From: Lineus longissimus
Lineage: Eukaryota; Nemertea; Pilidiophora; Heteronemertea; Lineidae
DNA: 64,000 nucleotides
Assembly (NCBI RefSeq): GCF_910592395.1
Contig: NC_088309.1
Location: 23,126,599 to 23,190,598 of the forward strand
Reading direction: 5' to 3'
Part shown: one piece after another, positions 11,701 to 25,212 of the stretch
Layout: every line of letters starts with the position of its first letter
Position numbering within the stretch: position 1 is the stretch's first letter
Notes under the pieces: model-generated
Told to the model about the DNA's origin: nothing
What the model saw: the letters and a program-made list of their open reading frames with translations, nothing else
Database searches by the model: none
Position numbers and translations under genes: made by a program

Positions 11701-12402
11701 ACTGCTCCGTTGGCCAAAAGCCTGCCCGGGAATATTTTAGTCTTAAGTTTCATCAACTGAAGGATGGATTGTAATGAAAGAGTAGCGCTAATTCGAAGTT
11801 CCAAAAGTGTGTGAATGAGGCGGGGCGTATATAGCATTACTGAGCAGTTACACAGGTTTCTTATTGAAGGAGGAGGCAAACGGTTGTCCTATCGACCCCA
11901 CATTCTACATTCCCATTTCTCATTTTTTCACAAACCTCGCAGGCCTCCACCAGCAGCAGAAAGTTTCTTACTTTACTGGTTTTCATCATCACCGTAAAGT
12001 ACATGTATTGTCAACTTACCCGTTCCTAAAGCAATTTATTGCTACATGATCTGTTATGATTCCCTCATTATTTCGCCTTTAGGAACGCTACACCTAGCCA
12101 GGCAAAACAGCAAAAACGTGTATATTTGTCGCTCTATAACAACCACAAAGTAGCTCGCTTGTGTCCTCTCTTTTTCATAGCTCTGCTGGTGCATCGATTT
12201 AAGGTGATTGCTTATAGTTAATGCAAGTCATGTACTTTAGCATATGCAATTTGAAACCGACTCAATCACACTGATTTGTATCAGTGAAACATGATACATA
12301 TGTATGGTGCAATGCACGAGATAGGCGTGTAGCCAGCCATACGGGCGTTTGGTTGCATAACGGAATTAAACTTGCAATACACTAGTAACGTGATGCTCGT
12401 GA
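8797..12402. other. Non-genic stretch with small palindromes
   Basis: No supported gene. At 10868-10923 two short palindromic pieces lie close together: GTTGGTTGAC/GTCAATCAAC with a 3-nt centre, and the perfect 14-mer GATATCATGATATC. TACATGTA-type words are common near 9190-9260. Confidence 0.5.
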
Positions 12403-13149
12403 TACATTCTCAATCTCTGCATCATCCGCGAAAATCATGCCGATCAATCAGCGCTGTTCGTCGGTATCCCTCCTCCGACTTTAGGATTGTCGCACACCGC
12501 TGATAAATCGGCATGGCGATACTGCGCTTCTCCGGACAAAAAGTTGATACCATTGATGGTCATGAAACGATTTCATTATGATTGAACCCCAAGAATCCGC
12601 ACGGCACGGCCACATCGCCCAAGACACAAGATTTCCTACGGGATGTTCACTCTGGATGCAGTGTACCGGCCTCGTCCCTCCCATGAAGAACGATGTCCAG
12701 GGCTGTATCCAGGATTGACGAATGAACTGCCTCGGGAGCTTAACAGGGTCAGACTCGGCACCAGTCTCTCTGACACTTCCCTTCTGCAGATGTTTTTCAC
12801 ACTCGAACAGTGACCCGAAGGCTTTCCAGTTACCATGATCTTGGTAAAAAACGTCTACTCAATGATTTCATGGCAATGCGATTCATCAAAAGGTGACACA
12901 CGGACGGGAGAACACTATTGTCAATTACGTGACCGCCCATTGCAAGATCTCTTAGAAACGACTGCGTGGCTTTGTTGGGTTTATCAAGGGATGGTGCTTA
13001 CACTACCTACCTCTTACCTCCGGCCCATCACGTTTTTTTCGATGAAAAGAAATCAAATATCGTTTAATCAAGATGTTGCGCTGTCTGAAAATGGTCGACG
13101 TGGAAAAGAACTATTGGCATTAACTGCAAAGCTGTTAATGCTGTTACTT
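12403..13149 (+). pseudogene. Reading frame interrupted only by TGA, unknown
   Basis: One plus-strand frame runs from 12370 to 13197 with no TAA or TAG; only TGA codons interrupt it, notably at 12583 and 12811. This leaves open blocks 12403-12582, 12586-12810 and 12814-13149. The middle block includes YGMFTLDAVYRPRPSHEERC and LTNELPRELNRVRLGTSLS; the last includes RNQISFNQDVALSENGRR. The first two blocks are visibly CpG-rich. I recognise no family. It could be a decayed gene, a pair of exons with missed introns, or chance in C+G-rich DNA. No SECIS-like element was found that would support selenocysteine recoding. Confidence 0.18.
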
Positions 13150-13237
13150 TGACTAGAATCTGTTACTGAGGAAAATTCAGTCGTTTGAGATGTTTGATAG
13201 TATATGAGATGACATGCATTATGGTACCATGCACTAG

Positions 13238-13435
13238 AAGCTACCTGGGCAAGTCATCGCTTGAACCCAGGGTTCGAGAATTGGTGGGGCTGAAAGAAAC
13301 ATATGATGTTGAAGATATTGCGAAGGAAGTTATTCTTGCAGAAGACGACGCGTTGACTTTTAATTTTGCAGGCCAAGCGAAATTTCTAGTTACTCGGCTG
13401 CATTTTGCAAGAATATTTTCCTTTTTAGGAAAATG
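13238..13435 (+). CDS. Candidate internal exon, unknown product
   Basis: Within an open frame, CACTAG (to 13237) can act as an acceptor and AAAAT|GTAAGC (GT at 13436) as a strong donor. This gives a 198-nt exon of phase 2-2. The translation contains KSSLEPRVRELVGLKETYDV and AEDDALTFNFAGQAKFLV, which looks like a soluble, charged, protein-like segment. The acceptor lacks a good pyrimidine tract. It lies just downstream of the TGA-interrupted frame on the same strand but in another frame, so the two could belong to one locus. No family is recognised. Confidence 0.22.
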
Positions 13436-13498
13436 TAAGCAAGTCACGTACCAACTCCTACTAAAAAAGAGATAGCTTGTTTGTTCCCACACTGTCAC

Positions 13499-15946
13499 AT
13501 CTCGAATTTAACTTGCCTGGAATGTGACCCTATTGTAGATTGAAAATTATAGTTGAGTAATCAACTTATTAATTGGCAGTAACATTAAATGTAATATTTT
13601 GTCTAGAGTGAAATTAGGGCGACCTGATGCAATTATGAAGCACGTATCAGGTGTCGCATTATTGGTACAGTATAGACCTAGGTCAAATACATGTATCTTG
13701 TTCGTTGTTGCTGCAGTCAAGTTACCAGACTTCATTTTGTATCATTGTATTGGTTAATCTTGGTTATTCTATTGTTTGCTTGATGGTTGGCCAAACGTTT
13801 TTGAAAGAATATACGATTGTTGAGGTCTTGATGTAAGTGTAACTTAAAATGTATAATGATTTTTAGAATACGTGCAAAACAACAGAGCAAAACATAGTTC
13901 CGACAATGAGACTTAACCATTTAAAACGCATTTGGGCTGATTTCAATATATGTATATGTAATTCGATATGTCGGGCGATACTGGTGTTTGGTGATATCCC
14001 ATCAAGGGAATGAATAGGCCTTCTAACTTCCAAATGTTGTCTATTATGTTATCATTATACTTGTCTATTTTTCTGACGCAAGATTTCTTGAACTTGGTAT
14101 GTAATGTAAGCTACATGGTGTTGATGTGTACCTAATCATGTACATCGATCAGATACATGTAACACCTTATACAGTGTGTGTGAATTACAATGTACTTCCA
14201 AGAAGCCAAGTTGCATAGCTGAAGTAGTTACATACATGATAGATTTGACGGCTCATAGAAGTTGCTACAGTAAAGTCGTTGTCATTACCTCGATCAATTG
14301 TATAACAATCTATGACCTTTAATTTTAAAATAATAATTGTCACTTTTTAAACCGCCATATAGGCCAGGGTGATTTGACATCGACCCCAATTATTTTTAAA
14401 TTTCTATTCTCGTCGTTTTTTGCGGTTAATCATACTTGATAAATACTTGATAATGATGATATTTACTTCGTAAAGGTTAAAGAATGAGAACAGATCATTT
14501 CAAGGTCATGCATCTGATTGCACCATCTGGTTTTTTTCTGTTCAACTCCAAATAATTGTAGTGATATTTAAAAAAATGACCATATCATTATTAAGCTTGG
14601 TAAAATAAAAGCAAAATGTTTAAAAAAAACTGTTTTCCGTAGGTTACCAATTTTGATAAGCTCATTTATACTTGCTGTATGACTTTTCAATTGGTGATCA
14701 CCTATCGTCCATTTGTAAAGTTTAATCAGGCCTAACTTGTTTCTGCCTGCAGTCTTCCTGTAAGACTAGTCTGCAGACGAACTTTCCTTTCAGGGCTGTA
14801 ACACAAAAACGTTATAAAATTTAAATTAATAGCTATCATTAAATGGCCTTGTTTCAAATTAAATTCCCTCAACCCTTATGCTAAGCGCAGCATTAAAATG
14901 CCAAGACTTTTGAGAAACATTTCATGAATGAGGACATCTTCCTCAGCTTCTAATCCTAGGACTCAAGGAAACCAGCGCCTATCCGGCACTATAATACGAT
15001 CTGACACTGAAATCAGATGAGACTTGGAGATCGCCAACCTGAGCCCCGAACATTCAATTTTCTCTGAGCCTATTACCCGGGATTATTGTCAGCCTCTTCC
15101 CAATGCGACCGCACCAAAAGAAGAACTATAAGATATTGAATTTAGCTACAACGCGGTCTCATTAATAAACTAATGGGGCAGAATCTAAGGCGATTTATCC
15201 AATCACAGTTTCCTGAACTTCATGGCTCAGTCACGGTTAAGTCGGATCATTACCTCTATAGGCGATTCGGTTAGGGATCGATCGGACTACGAACGGTGCC
15301 AGAGGCGGATCTTCTTATTTGCCTGTAGGGAAAGACACTGCTGTGTCCTCACTTCGGACGGCACCTTTTTGAAATGTCACCAGAAAAATGTGAACACGAA
15401 TGTCTTTTATGTACAGTCAGGTATTGGTACCATTTTAAGTGATGTGGCATCGTAGAACCAAATATTGAACTTTTGATTGGTCTCAAAGAGTCGCCCTACT
15501 TCACTCCCTTCAAGTATCATCGATCACTTCAAACTGCGGTTTGAAAGCGATAGCGATTGCAAGTGACCCTCCTTCAATGGGAAAAATCTCTCATCAAACA
15601 CATTTTTTTCAAAATATCCATTGACGGAAAAATGATACCCAAAGTATTGTTAGTCCACTGTGATCACACGACATCCAGGAGGGCAGTCCGAAAATCTGAT
15701 TTTCTCCTCAGCGGAACCAATATGTCGCATCCGCCCCGGGCAAGACTCTTTCAAAGCATTTTCTTCCTTGAGGCAAATTCTTTGATATCGGCCAGTTCGA
15801 AACTGCCTATTAGATGGATGAGACAGTCAATCTGATTAGCCGTGCATGAACTCCTTATTATACCAAGATACCTATATATGAATGCGTGCATGATGCCTGA
15901 ACTGCGAATTATCTAGTATTAGCCCAGGGTGACGCATGGACGGTGA
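13499..15946. other. Non-genic stretch with one C+G-rich block
   Basis: Mostly A+T-rich, with TACATGTA-type words at 14100-14240. The block 15000-15330 is richer in CpG and complex sequence (ATTAATAAACTAATGG, CCAATCACAG, several CGATC words), as often seen in conserved regulatory DNA. Without an alignment this is only a suggestion. Confidence 0.35.
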
Positions 15947-15978
15947 CCCAGGATCCCTGCGGGTCAGGGGATCCTGGG
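15947..15978. repeat. 11-bp inverted repeat (hairpin)
   Basis: CCCAGGATCCC and GGGATCCTGGG separated by 10 nt form a perfect G+C-rich stem. It has no T-run or other terminator context, and its role is unknown. Confidence 0.6.
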
Positions 15979-18900
15979 CCTGTGGGGTGAGATAAACGCG
16001 GTTAATCGAAATGGAAGAAAAGCTTTGGTTCCGAGGGAATAGCGTGTCTCGGCGGCTAAGCTAAGTTCTTAGCAGTTATAATAAAGGAAGATGAATGGAC
16101 TTCTTTCTTATAAAGAAGGTCGAATTAATATGTTTTCTGTGGTTTAGGAACGGAGCCAAATCAATCGTCCTGGGATTTGGCAATAGGCAGGTTCCGCAAC
16201 CCAACGAAGGACGAAGTACGCACTGCGAAGCTCTGTCGTATTCATCACGACCTGTGTTGATTCATTTTCGCGATACTCGCGAATCATCTTCTCTACGAGG
16301 AATAGAAAAAAATATTTAAACCGCAAAAATCTTCGACAAAAACATCTGCAAACTTCGTACTTCGTTGTCCGAGGTCCCCTATCGTTTTCCACCTCTTTTT
16401 TATATGGATTTGTTTTCCCATTGCAAACCATCCTAAATTGTGTTGGAGCAGGAGGCACGTTTTCCATTACATGACCAGCTATGTAGTCGGACTAAACAAA
16501 CTCGTCTACTTTTCAGTTTAATTGCCCCTCGGAGCAATTTGAAGCGGAACCTGGGATTGCTCTCATTCTAAATACTAGTAATTAACAAGGCATAGTTATA
16601 CCAAATTGCAGAAAATTATAATACTCTCTTCGTGCCGATATGATTTATGATACAAACAAGGTCACCTTGGTTGAAGCTTTGGCGACTACAGGTCATACTG
16701 GCCAGCAGCGAACGATACATGATTATGATCATTTTCGATCAGAAAGATCAATTATTTTATTAACCTATAGAGTGGGGTGGTTTTACGCCCAAAACCGAAA
16801 TCTTCTTGTGACTGACAAGTAATCATAATGTGGAACCAGATATCGGTGACGAATGAGAATAGGGAAAATTTGTGCAGAGCGACCAGGGACCTTTGATTAT
16901 CCTGACCTCGTATTTATAAATGTGTCGTAGCTTAGTCTTTCTCTCAAAATTATGCTCCACCCGTAGCTCGAGCTATCCATACAGGTTTGCCCGTATCCAA
17001 CAGATCTACCAGCTTGTTCGCCTGCATTGGGTTCTATCATTGAGGTTCGCTCCTTGATGGATAATATGTTATTGGGCAAAGAAGAGAATCATGATCCGAT
17101 TTAATACATACAATGTGGTTTTACCAAACATCTAGCTTTGGCTAGTTATCAAATGGGCCTGCTAGACTAGTTGGAGGACACGTCTAACGCTTGCATAGCA
17201 ACCAGCAATTCCACTTGTAGCTTCTCAAGAATTGGCGCTCTGTATCAACACCTTTACCTTCTTGCATAAACTCTTTCTGTGGGAACTCCTTGAGGATGAG
17301 TTTTGGTTTGTTGTCGTAGTGGCCAGTATCTCGATAGACTGGGTGACATCGAGTTCGTGTGCGGTTTGCTTCCTTTGTTTCTTTGATACGATTTATTGAA
17401 CTTAACAAAATGTTTTCTTCGATATTCATCATGTTGTTACAACCATCATGTTGATCTTTAGTGGCAAAAAGGCCAAGGGGCTCTACAGTACATTTTTGCA
17501 GCAACCATGAAAATATGAAGAACCAGTCGCACAAGAAGACTTACATGTACTGCGAAGAGTCAACTCATGTTCATATTTCCTACGAAAACATCAAAACTGT
17601 TGCAATAACAAGGGGTATTCTGAAAAATAATTTGTTTAGGCCCTGTGTGGGAAAAATGCTAACTTCCTTTGTCACCAGAAACAATAACACGGTGTCGAGA
17701 TTGACAAAAGCAGCGTGCGGTTACCATGAAAGCAAATCTTCTCGTTGTGTGTTTTTTTTTTCACTCTTGATCCGAAGTTGTCTTTAGGCCAGGATTTTGT
17801 CATCGTCGCTGGGTAACCATAGTAATTGCGACACTGTAGAAACTGTGGCGAAGATCTCTCTGTTTATCTTGTCTTTGTTTTCTTGTCGCATTTTGTTTCG
17901 TATCTGACACAGGACTTCTCTGTAATAGGATAAAATCGAACCCGGAACGAGAACTTCACTTCCTTACTCAAGCCAGTAATCATCCAATGAAAATCTGGAC
18001 CAAAGAGAATACTTCGGCTGCCTTGGCCAACATGGACAAAGAATTCAACCATTCTCTCCAATGATATGAAAATTGATGTATCACTGCAGTCAGTGTTGTA
18101 CGATAAACTCCAATCTGTGTTGACTGGAATAGACGCACCTTACATTTCTTCACGACAAAATGATATTTCTTCACATTTGATTCCATAAGCCCTTGTTGAA
18201 CTCGCATTGATGTAATAACATCAGAGACATTCGGCCTCTGACATTCTCCCTGGGCAACTTCCGCACCACCATCTCTCACTACATCCGGTCATCCAGAGCC
18301 CTGGTCCCATAATTTCCTTTAACGACCTGAAAACAGACACGAACGTGACCTAATCTAGCCTTTTGCCGACCGTAACCTCATCACAAGATTCAATCAGTTG
18401 TTACTCCGATCTCCTTCCTTGATGTTGGCCCACCTTACCCTAACCCTGTCGCGAGATCCGGTGACAAAGGCACAAATTACATCAGAGGAGACAGGCAAAG
18501 TGATCTTACGGTTTCTCAAATCACCTTATTTTCCTGTTCCTTCTCACCTTCTTGATACACTGGCCGCAAGTTAAAATCCTGTTTGGAGGTTAGCAGGGTG
18601 GATGACATTTGGTCCGCAATCAGACCGTGGACAACCTGGTTATCTGAAACCTTCGGCGATGGTGGTTTTCGTGATTGTCGTAATAGAAATGGCCGAAGGA
18701 AGGAATGAAGTCAAGGGCTGATTTGATGGTCATCTTTGGGGTTTTATGTATGTAGTGGTGGAAACTGGTTTGGGTCATTTTGTTTAAAATCATTATGTCA
18801 GAAATTGTCGAGTTTCTTTACCAGTCACTAAATAACAACCGCAAAAAGGCTTTCTGCTTGCGGAGTCCTTGTACTCGCCAAAGAAGCAAATTTTAGTGAT

Positions 18901-19645
18901 TAAAGCAATCCTTACCGTAAGATGAAGAACGAATACGTCTAGTTTCATGAATTAATCTTACCCTATATCACGTAGGACCATTGAAACTGTTCAGATATTT
19001 ACTGAGTTCTTGCTGCAAATATCGACGAAGAACACAATCTTGCTCTTGAGTAAGTTTGGAATCATGGTATAGAAAAAAACCCTCCCCTCTAAGGCATTGG
19101 TAGAAAGGTTGAGCGATAACGCAATACTTGAGATTCGATCCATCCGGATAAAAAGCAAACGATATTTAGGAATACCTTGATAACATGTTTTGGCATAGAT
19201 AATCATACACACGATAGAATATCAAAACAAAGATAAATGGATAAATTTACAGCGGGAAAATTACTGGCAATCGTCAGTGAAGATCGGGGCTTAAGTCAAT
19301 ATGTGAAGAGTGGAATAACTATTGCGAGATTGTGAGGATAGTTGTGCCGACACAGAAAGGCAAAGAGGTGTTTTATTTCAACATAAAGAGTTATGCTTAG
19401 GGACATAAAGAGTGTGTTTAAGGGTACGAAGGTATGTTTCAAATGCTGATCAACAAGACAAAACTAAAAAATATCACAATATCAGTGATATGAAGATTTG
19501 TAATGTTCTCTCTGGGTAAAGGAACTTGTTAGCACCAGTTGACGTAAAGTTCGGATATTAGTTCTGCGGGCGAGTTAGAAGTAAATAAATTACATCTGGT
19601 CGGACGAATGTTTCCAATCTCCACACGGGGCGCGGCACTCGCCAA
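15979..19645. other. Non-genic stretch
   Basis: No supported gene. A 7-bp hairpin TTCGCGA/TCGCGAA with a 3-nt loop lies at 16267-16283. The block 18200-18560 is less A+T-rich and unannotated. Confidence 0.5.
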
Positions 19646-19698
19646 TGCTGTTGCTGTTGTTGTTGTTGTTGTTGTAGTTGTTGTAGTTGTTGTTGTTG
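19646..19698. repeat. (GTT)n microsatellite, imperfect
   Basis: About 17 trinucleotide units of TTG/GTT with a few TGC and TAG interruptions. Read on the minus strand in one frame it gives a polyglutamine run, but no exon signals surround it. Confidence 0.85.
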
Positions 19699-22600
19699 AC
19701 AGAAACGCTCCATCCCAGTTATTAAAACTACAGATATGCCCTGGGCAGGAGGTTTGGGTGTTTCCAAAATGATTTTCTGCCTTATTTTCTGATACTCCAG
19801 AACAAGCAAAGCGACAGTTTATCTAATCTAACTATCATAATGCATTACCAACATTTGGGTCCTGACTCTAAAAATGATGCCATCTAAACGTTGGTCTGAT
19901 ATGCGTACAGGCCTGATCGTTATCAATGATATATCAAACGATAACCAAGACCAACAAGATAGAACCTTTAGAATAAGCAGTGTGCTCCCAGGTATGTTTA
20001 CAAACCTTTTTCTCCAAGTCTATTTCAATAGTAACTTACTTTTTGATAAAACTTCATCCTTAACTGATTGAGAAAAAAAGAATTCCTATGGAATCATGAC
20101 CGTGATATCAGACGTTGAAAATGCTGTGGATCTGTTGTTCCGTGCGTGTACGTAATACAAATACTGTATGTTATGCACATCCGATCGTATTCAATACCGG
20201 ACTATTTTTGTGGCACAGGCTGTTGTAGTATCTATCATCTATCTTTAGTTGTGGCCTTCTAGTTTATCTTAATTCAATTGCCTTCCAAATCGGATGCCAG
20301 GGATTCTACATGTTATCTGCTGTAGATCTCTATCTATATTTCTTGGTCTGATATTTTCCAAGGTACAGAACTCGAGGTTAGATATACAATAACGATACAC
20401 CTAAAACTACATTGCCCAAGCGTGAAATGGCAAAAATGATCTAGAAGATTATAGCCGCTTGGTCATCTTCCTATCTCAACATCTACGTGTTTAATTAGCC
20501 GATTTCCTCCTAGTTAGTTGTATTAAATAACTAGCGAATGGAATTGCAGTAACGACAGAGTCAGAGGCCCGCATCGCTTCGAATAGATCGATTTACCCCT
20601 TGGTAGATGTCAACCTATGAGAGGAGCTGAATTCTGTTATTCATGTGTTACAAATGTAGCTAATTATTCTTCGAGAATTCCTATGACAGAAGTAAACACT
20701 GTTTCCAAGACTTAAAAAACACTTTTTTTAAATTAGCAAAACACGACCTTAAATTATCCCTTTACGCTGTATCACTATTCACTGTCCTTTGGCTAGTAAC
20801 AAGTGATTGCCTTAAAATGCAACCTACACGCTGACCATGCCACTTCACAGGAAGTGCTCATCCCATGCCAAGCGGCCATCTTTGCATGTCGTCTGCTGGT
20901 TTCTGCATCGAGACAGGAATCGTCAATTGAGGCATTGCTTCATGAATAGGATTATTTACAAGTGAAGAGATATCCGACTAACACTATTCTGTAATAGTAA
21001 TGACAGCATGTTCACTCAGGATTAGCGAGTTGTAGAAACGACTCGGATATTGCAGATATCAAGCAGACTCGCCTCGAGGTAAATCCGCAGATAATCGTGA
21101 AAGTTCACACTACATTGCTTTCTATTAGATCTCAGGACTTGCAAGTGTGACCCGAGCGCCTAGCTTGCCCATGGGGTTTGAAAAATACTGGGGAAATTTG
21201 GCCTGAAAAAGCAGTTTTCGTAGTTAGTCCCGTGGTATCGATAGGCAATGATCGATAGGTTGGCTTGAGCCTATGAAAGGTGAAACTGATGGATCACTCG
21301 AGGTGGAAACGCGTGCTTCTCAGGCACCCTTGGGCATGACATCTGATCTCGGGAGTTTTCTGATAGATGAAAATACCGATGAAGTTCAATATATCCAATT
21401 ACCGTATCGATACCACGTTGGAAGCAGCATTGCGTTGATAATGCCTGAACTCCTGTAATTATAATATTGCCAGATTAATTCAACAGTTGGTGTTAAAATT
21501 TGAATGAAAGAGTCGAAAACAATATGACATGTAACATCACTAGATACATTCGAGGATGTTTATACCTCAATATGTCTCTCGGGCGGACATGGCCTTTGAT
21601 TTTGAGCTTGAATGATACCTGTTATATATCCTTTGACTATGAGTGCAGATTATCTTGACTGATAGATTTTGTGGTTGTTGAAAGTAAATCGATTCTGGAA
21701 TCGAATCCGTGCTATGTGAGAGAAAACTTTTTTCTGTTATGAAGAAATGTCGGGCTTTTAAAATTTCCTCGATAAATGCTTGTGGCAGAGTTATACACTT
21801 AGGTCATCATTTTACGCCTTTTACCTGCGGATCGCCATTAATTCACAGCAAAATCCGATATCGTTTTGTTTTTTGCAAAGTACATTGTACACCGGCGATT
21901 ATCAAATTTAATCGATTTCGAAATTGACTTTAATCGGCGTTTTGGAAGTCAGGTGCGTCTGATGATCCTAAATGGAGTCTTCAATTTCAGGTAATTTCAA
22001 AACTGAACAATTAAGAACGTCAAAACTTTTTGAACTACAATGTACTTTTTAACCTTTAGGAACTTTTTTTGTAGAAAATATCAAAATAACACGAGATAGG
22101 GGCGTTTACAGCATAAAGAACAAGTTAACCGTGTTTTTCAAATAAATCAATGACGACCAGCACTACAGTGTAGAAATTATTTACGTCTCCGTTTGTTTAT
22201 TCAGTTCAAAACCATGACCATAACTTCAGCAATCAAACATGCTGAATCTGAGGGCCATTCGAAAAGTTATGCGAACAGGTCCTGCCTGTATACCACCGCA
22301 TCGACAGTCATCCTCCGATCCATAACGTCACGTACAATCCCAAGGGTGAAAAAGGGCGGTCTTAGTGACATCCCAAGACATTTCATTACACCAGTCCTTT
22401 CGGCCGAAAAACCACATCTCACGATTCCAATTTGTTTTCTTGGAGCACCGTCAAGTTAATTCCTTGTTGTCTGTAATGGCTTCTTTGATGTGGTCGAATA
22501 AGAGGATGATTCCTGGCTTATTGGGTTGGACCTGGGGCCTGATTGCGATGACAGAGAGATGTTTTAGTGGGAAGATGCAGCGGGTTCCGCCTTCTTGATC

Positions 22601-24008
22601 GATCCGTTTGAGGGTGATGTGTCATCAGTAGAAGGAGGATGACAAGGGCAAGGAGCAAAAATGATTTCACGATTGGTTTAGTTTTGGAGGAACAAAGAAA
22701 AGCAATCTCTGTAAACGAAAATTCTAATAACATCAGAACAGTCAACTTGTCACTATGGCTACCTGGGCCTTTACAATAATGTGGTGTCGTATTTCCTGAA
22801 GAGCACTTACAACGTAGCGTGCAACTTCACCAGTCCTTTTCTAAGATCATTTAAACAGGAAATAAAGAACTAAACTGTCTTTCTGTAGCGCTCTCCTGAA
22901 CCCATCCGCCCAGTTTATCGTCCAATTAAGATTTTAAATATTGGTTGCAAAATATTAGAAATAGGGCAATGTATTTAAAATTTTAGAAGGATTTTAGGTA
23001 GAAAATCTCACGCGAACTTTGAATACCGGTGACCTCTTTCTAGCTTCATTTACCCTTATGGGCGTAACATGATTATTGACAATCCATAGGGAACAGAAAA
23101 GCATGAATGCATAACGTTGCACAATAACGCTTAATAGTTGCAGACCCCTAATCATGCTGCCAAAGGCTAAAATTACTTTTCAATATTATCTTGAGAGCGT
23201 ATTGTCGAACACTTGAAAATGCCTTGTTTGATAAAGTTTGACGATTTCAACTTTAAATACATGTTTTAAATTTGATATTTAAATGGCGGGGTACACCTGT
23301 ACCAGCATAGGATACAGATGTAACCGGATGCTTTCCGTCTGTTTCCAGGGTTAACCGAGGAGGCCGCTGTAGCCCCCAGAACTTTCACACAGTTGCCCCC
23401 CTCGCAAGCCCAGTTTCTTAATAGCAGCAGGTTCTGGATGATTACGTGATTTTTAAAAAGGGCACAATCCTGCTGTGAACCCTTCTTAAATGCTCGATTT
23501 ACTCCGTTTTGTTTCTTAGATTCAATGAAAACTTTTCGTAGCAACATGCGATTATATTTGGGGTTACCTAAACTTTGTTGAATTCATTTCAAAAGATGGG
23601 CATATGTTTTGTAAACGATTGTTGTGCTGATGATTAAGCATTACCTATTCAAGAGAATAAAACAGTGGAGAATGCTCCCTTGTTATGTTGGCGACATTGG
23701 TTTCAATTGATATCTTTGCTTAAAGTCTGCAACCGAAGGTTAGAACATGAAAAGGTTTTGCCAGCATTTACTACTATTCATAAACATTATAATGCATCTT
23801 GAAATTCATGTGCATACAGGTTGCAGTGGGACATGACTCTTGTCAAAGGTTTTAATCCTGTGAGTTCCAATCTGTAAATAATTTATAACCTATATTGTAA
23901 TATATCAGACGAATGAATATTAAAACATACCTTTTGATTTATTTCAAAAAATCTAGGTCAGTCCCAAAGCCCATGTTCAAATACAATGTAAAATGCAGTT
24001 AAAGCAAC
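19699..24008. other. Non-genic stretch
   Basis: No gene, mobile element or clear repeat that I can support. Short open frames here show no family resemblance or splice context. Confidence 0.5.
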
Positions 24009-24068
24009 TGGCGCGACTGTCGAAAGCGACAGACTGAAAAGCCGCTAAAGGTCGGCGACATATGTCGC
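24009..24068. repeat. Cluster of inverted GCGAC/GTCGC words
   Basis: In 60 nt of otherwise A+T-rich DNA there are GCGCGAC, the hairpin CTGTCG-AAAG-CGACAG, and the perfect 14-mer palindrome GCGACATATGTCGC (24055-24068). The same 5-nt core is used at least five times in both orientations. Confidence 0.55.
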
Positions 24069-24342
24069 AATCTGAAAAGAAATTTAAAAATAAATGCTAT
24101 ATTAAGGTTTTATTGCAGAATGGCCTCATGACTCTAATGACATTATTTTTAATGTTTGACTGATTGATGATATTTCGAAGTATACAAGGTGAGTGATTTA
24201 GCACTTAAACATGTTGTTATTCAGGCATATACCAGGCCACGCGAATAATTTTTTTCGGGTTTGATAAAAAAATTTGAAAATGAACAAGGCCTATAAATGC
24301 TCCTTTTTCGTCCTCATTTGCCTTTGTGTGTATGTAAAGATA

Positions 24343-24497
24343 GCATGTGTGCATGTTAAAATCGCTTCACGGCAAAGCAGCCGGGATTTTGCAATTTTTG
24401 AGTTAGTTTTTCTCACATGGCATGTGTGCATGTAATGATCGCTTCACGACAAAGCAGCCAGGATTTTGCAATTTTGGAGGGATACTTTTTCTCAGAT
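24343..24497. repeat. 77-bp tandem duplication
   Basis: The unit 24343-24419 is repeated at 24420-24497. Both copies start GCATGTGTGCATGT and share ATCGCTTCACG.CAAAGCAGCC and GGATTTTGCAATTTT. They are clearly similar with a few substitutions and one small indel, so this is a fairly recent local duplication. There is no open frame across it. Confidence 0.8.
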
Positions 24498-25205
24498 ATT
24501 ACATTTTGGACGTATTTGGGGCTCATTTGATGCTGTTGTTTCATTTTAGATGATTGAACTGGCCTAATTTGATCTGTTGATGTGGAGCCTCTCACGGCAA
24601 ACCAATGTTTTGCGTGTGAGGCCTCAAGACAAGATGTCACCCAACCGGTGTTTTACATTATGACATAGGTTGACCTCATTTGGTCCCATTCACTCCGGAG
24701 CGTACAAAAGACACTCATGACAAGTGGCCTGGCGAAAAAAATCACAGACTATTGACGCATGGTGAGTATTATTGTGGATAACGGCAGCTGCCGCGCAAAA
24801 GTCATAAGGTGAAAAAACTAAGAGCTTTAAGGTCAAGTTTTGATACTGATATACTTGCGATAGAGCTGACCTGTTTACGAGGTGAGCTCCAGGTCTGACC
24901 CTTTTAGCCTCAGTTGGTTTTGATATTTAAAAAAAAACGTTAGATGCATGTTTTTCAAAAACGAAAGTGGTCCTACTGATATTGACTACTGCAGAAAAAT
25001 GACAAGACATGTACGTGACCTCTATACCAAGTCAAATAAACCTTTTTTATGTGAATACCGTACAGAGATTGGAGGCTTGATTTTTTTTCCCTTATATCGC
25101 CTACTATCTCTAGTTATAGCTATCTTCACGAGAGCAGAGCAGAATCATCATGATACTGCTATTGCCACCTGCACACAAACCGTAAAACTAAGAAAAGGAA
25201 ACCGG
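24498..25205. other. Non-genic stretch
   Basis: No supported feature. An 87-codon plus-strand open run (24948-25211) has no recognisable motif and no splice signals. Confidence 0.5.
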
Positions 25206-25212
25206 CCTTAAG

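Noticed and set aside
18438-18448. Telomere-like CCCTAACCC word
   Set aside because: Fewer than two units; not an interstitial telomeric array.
19558-19809. Polyglutamine-containing minus-strand frame
   Set aside because: The run is produced by the GTT microsatellite, and no exon signals flank it.
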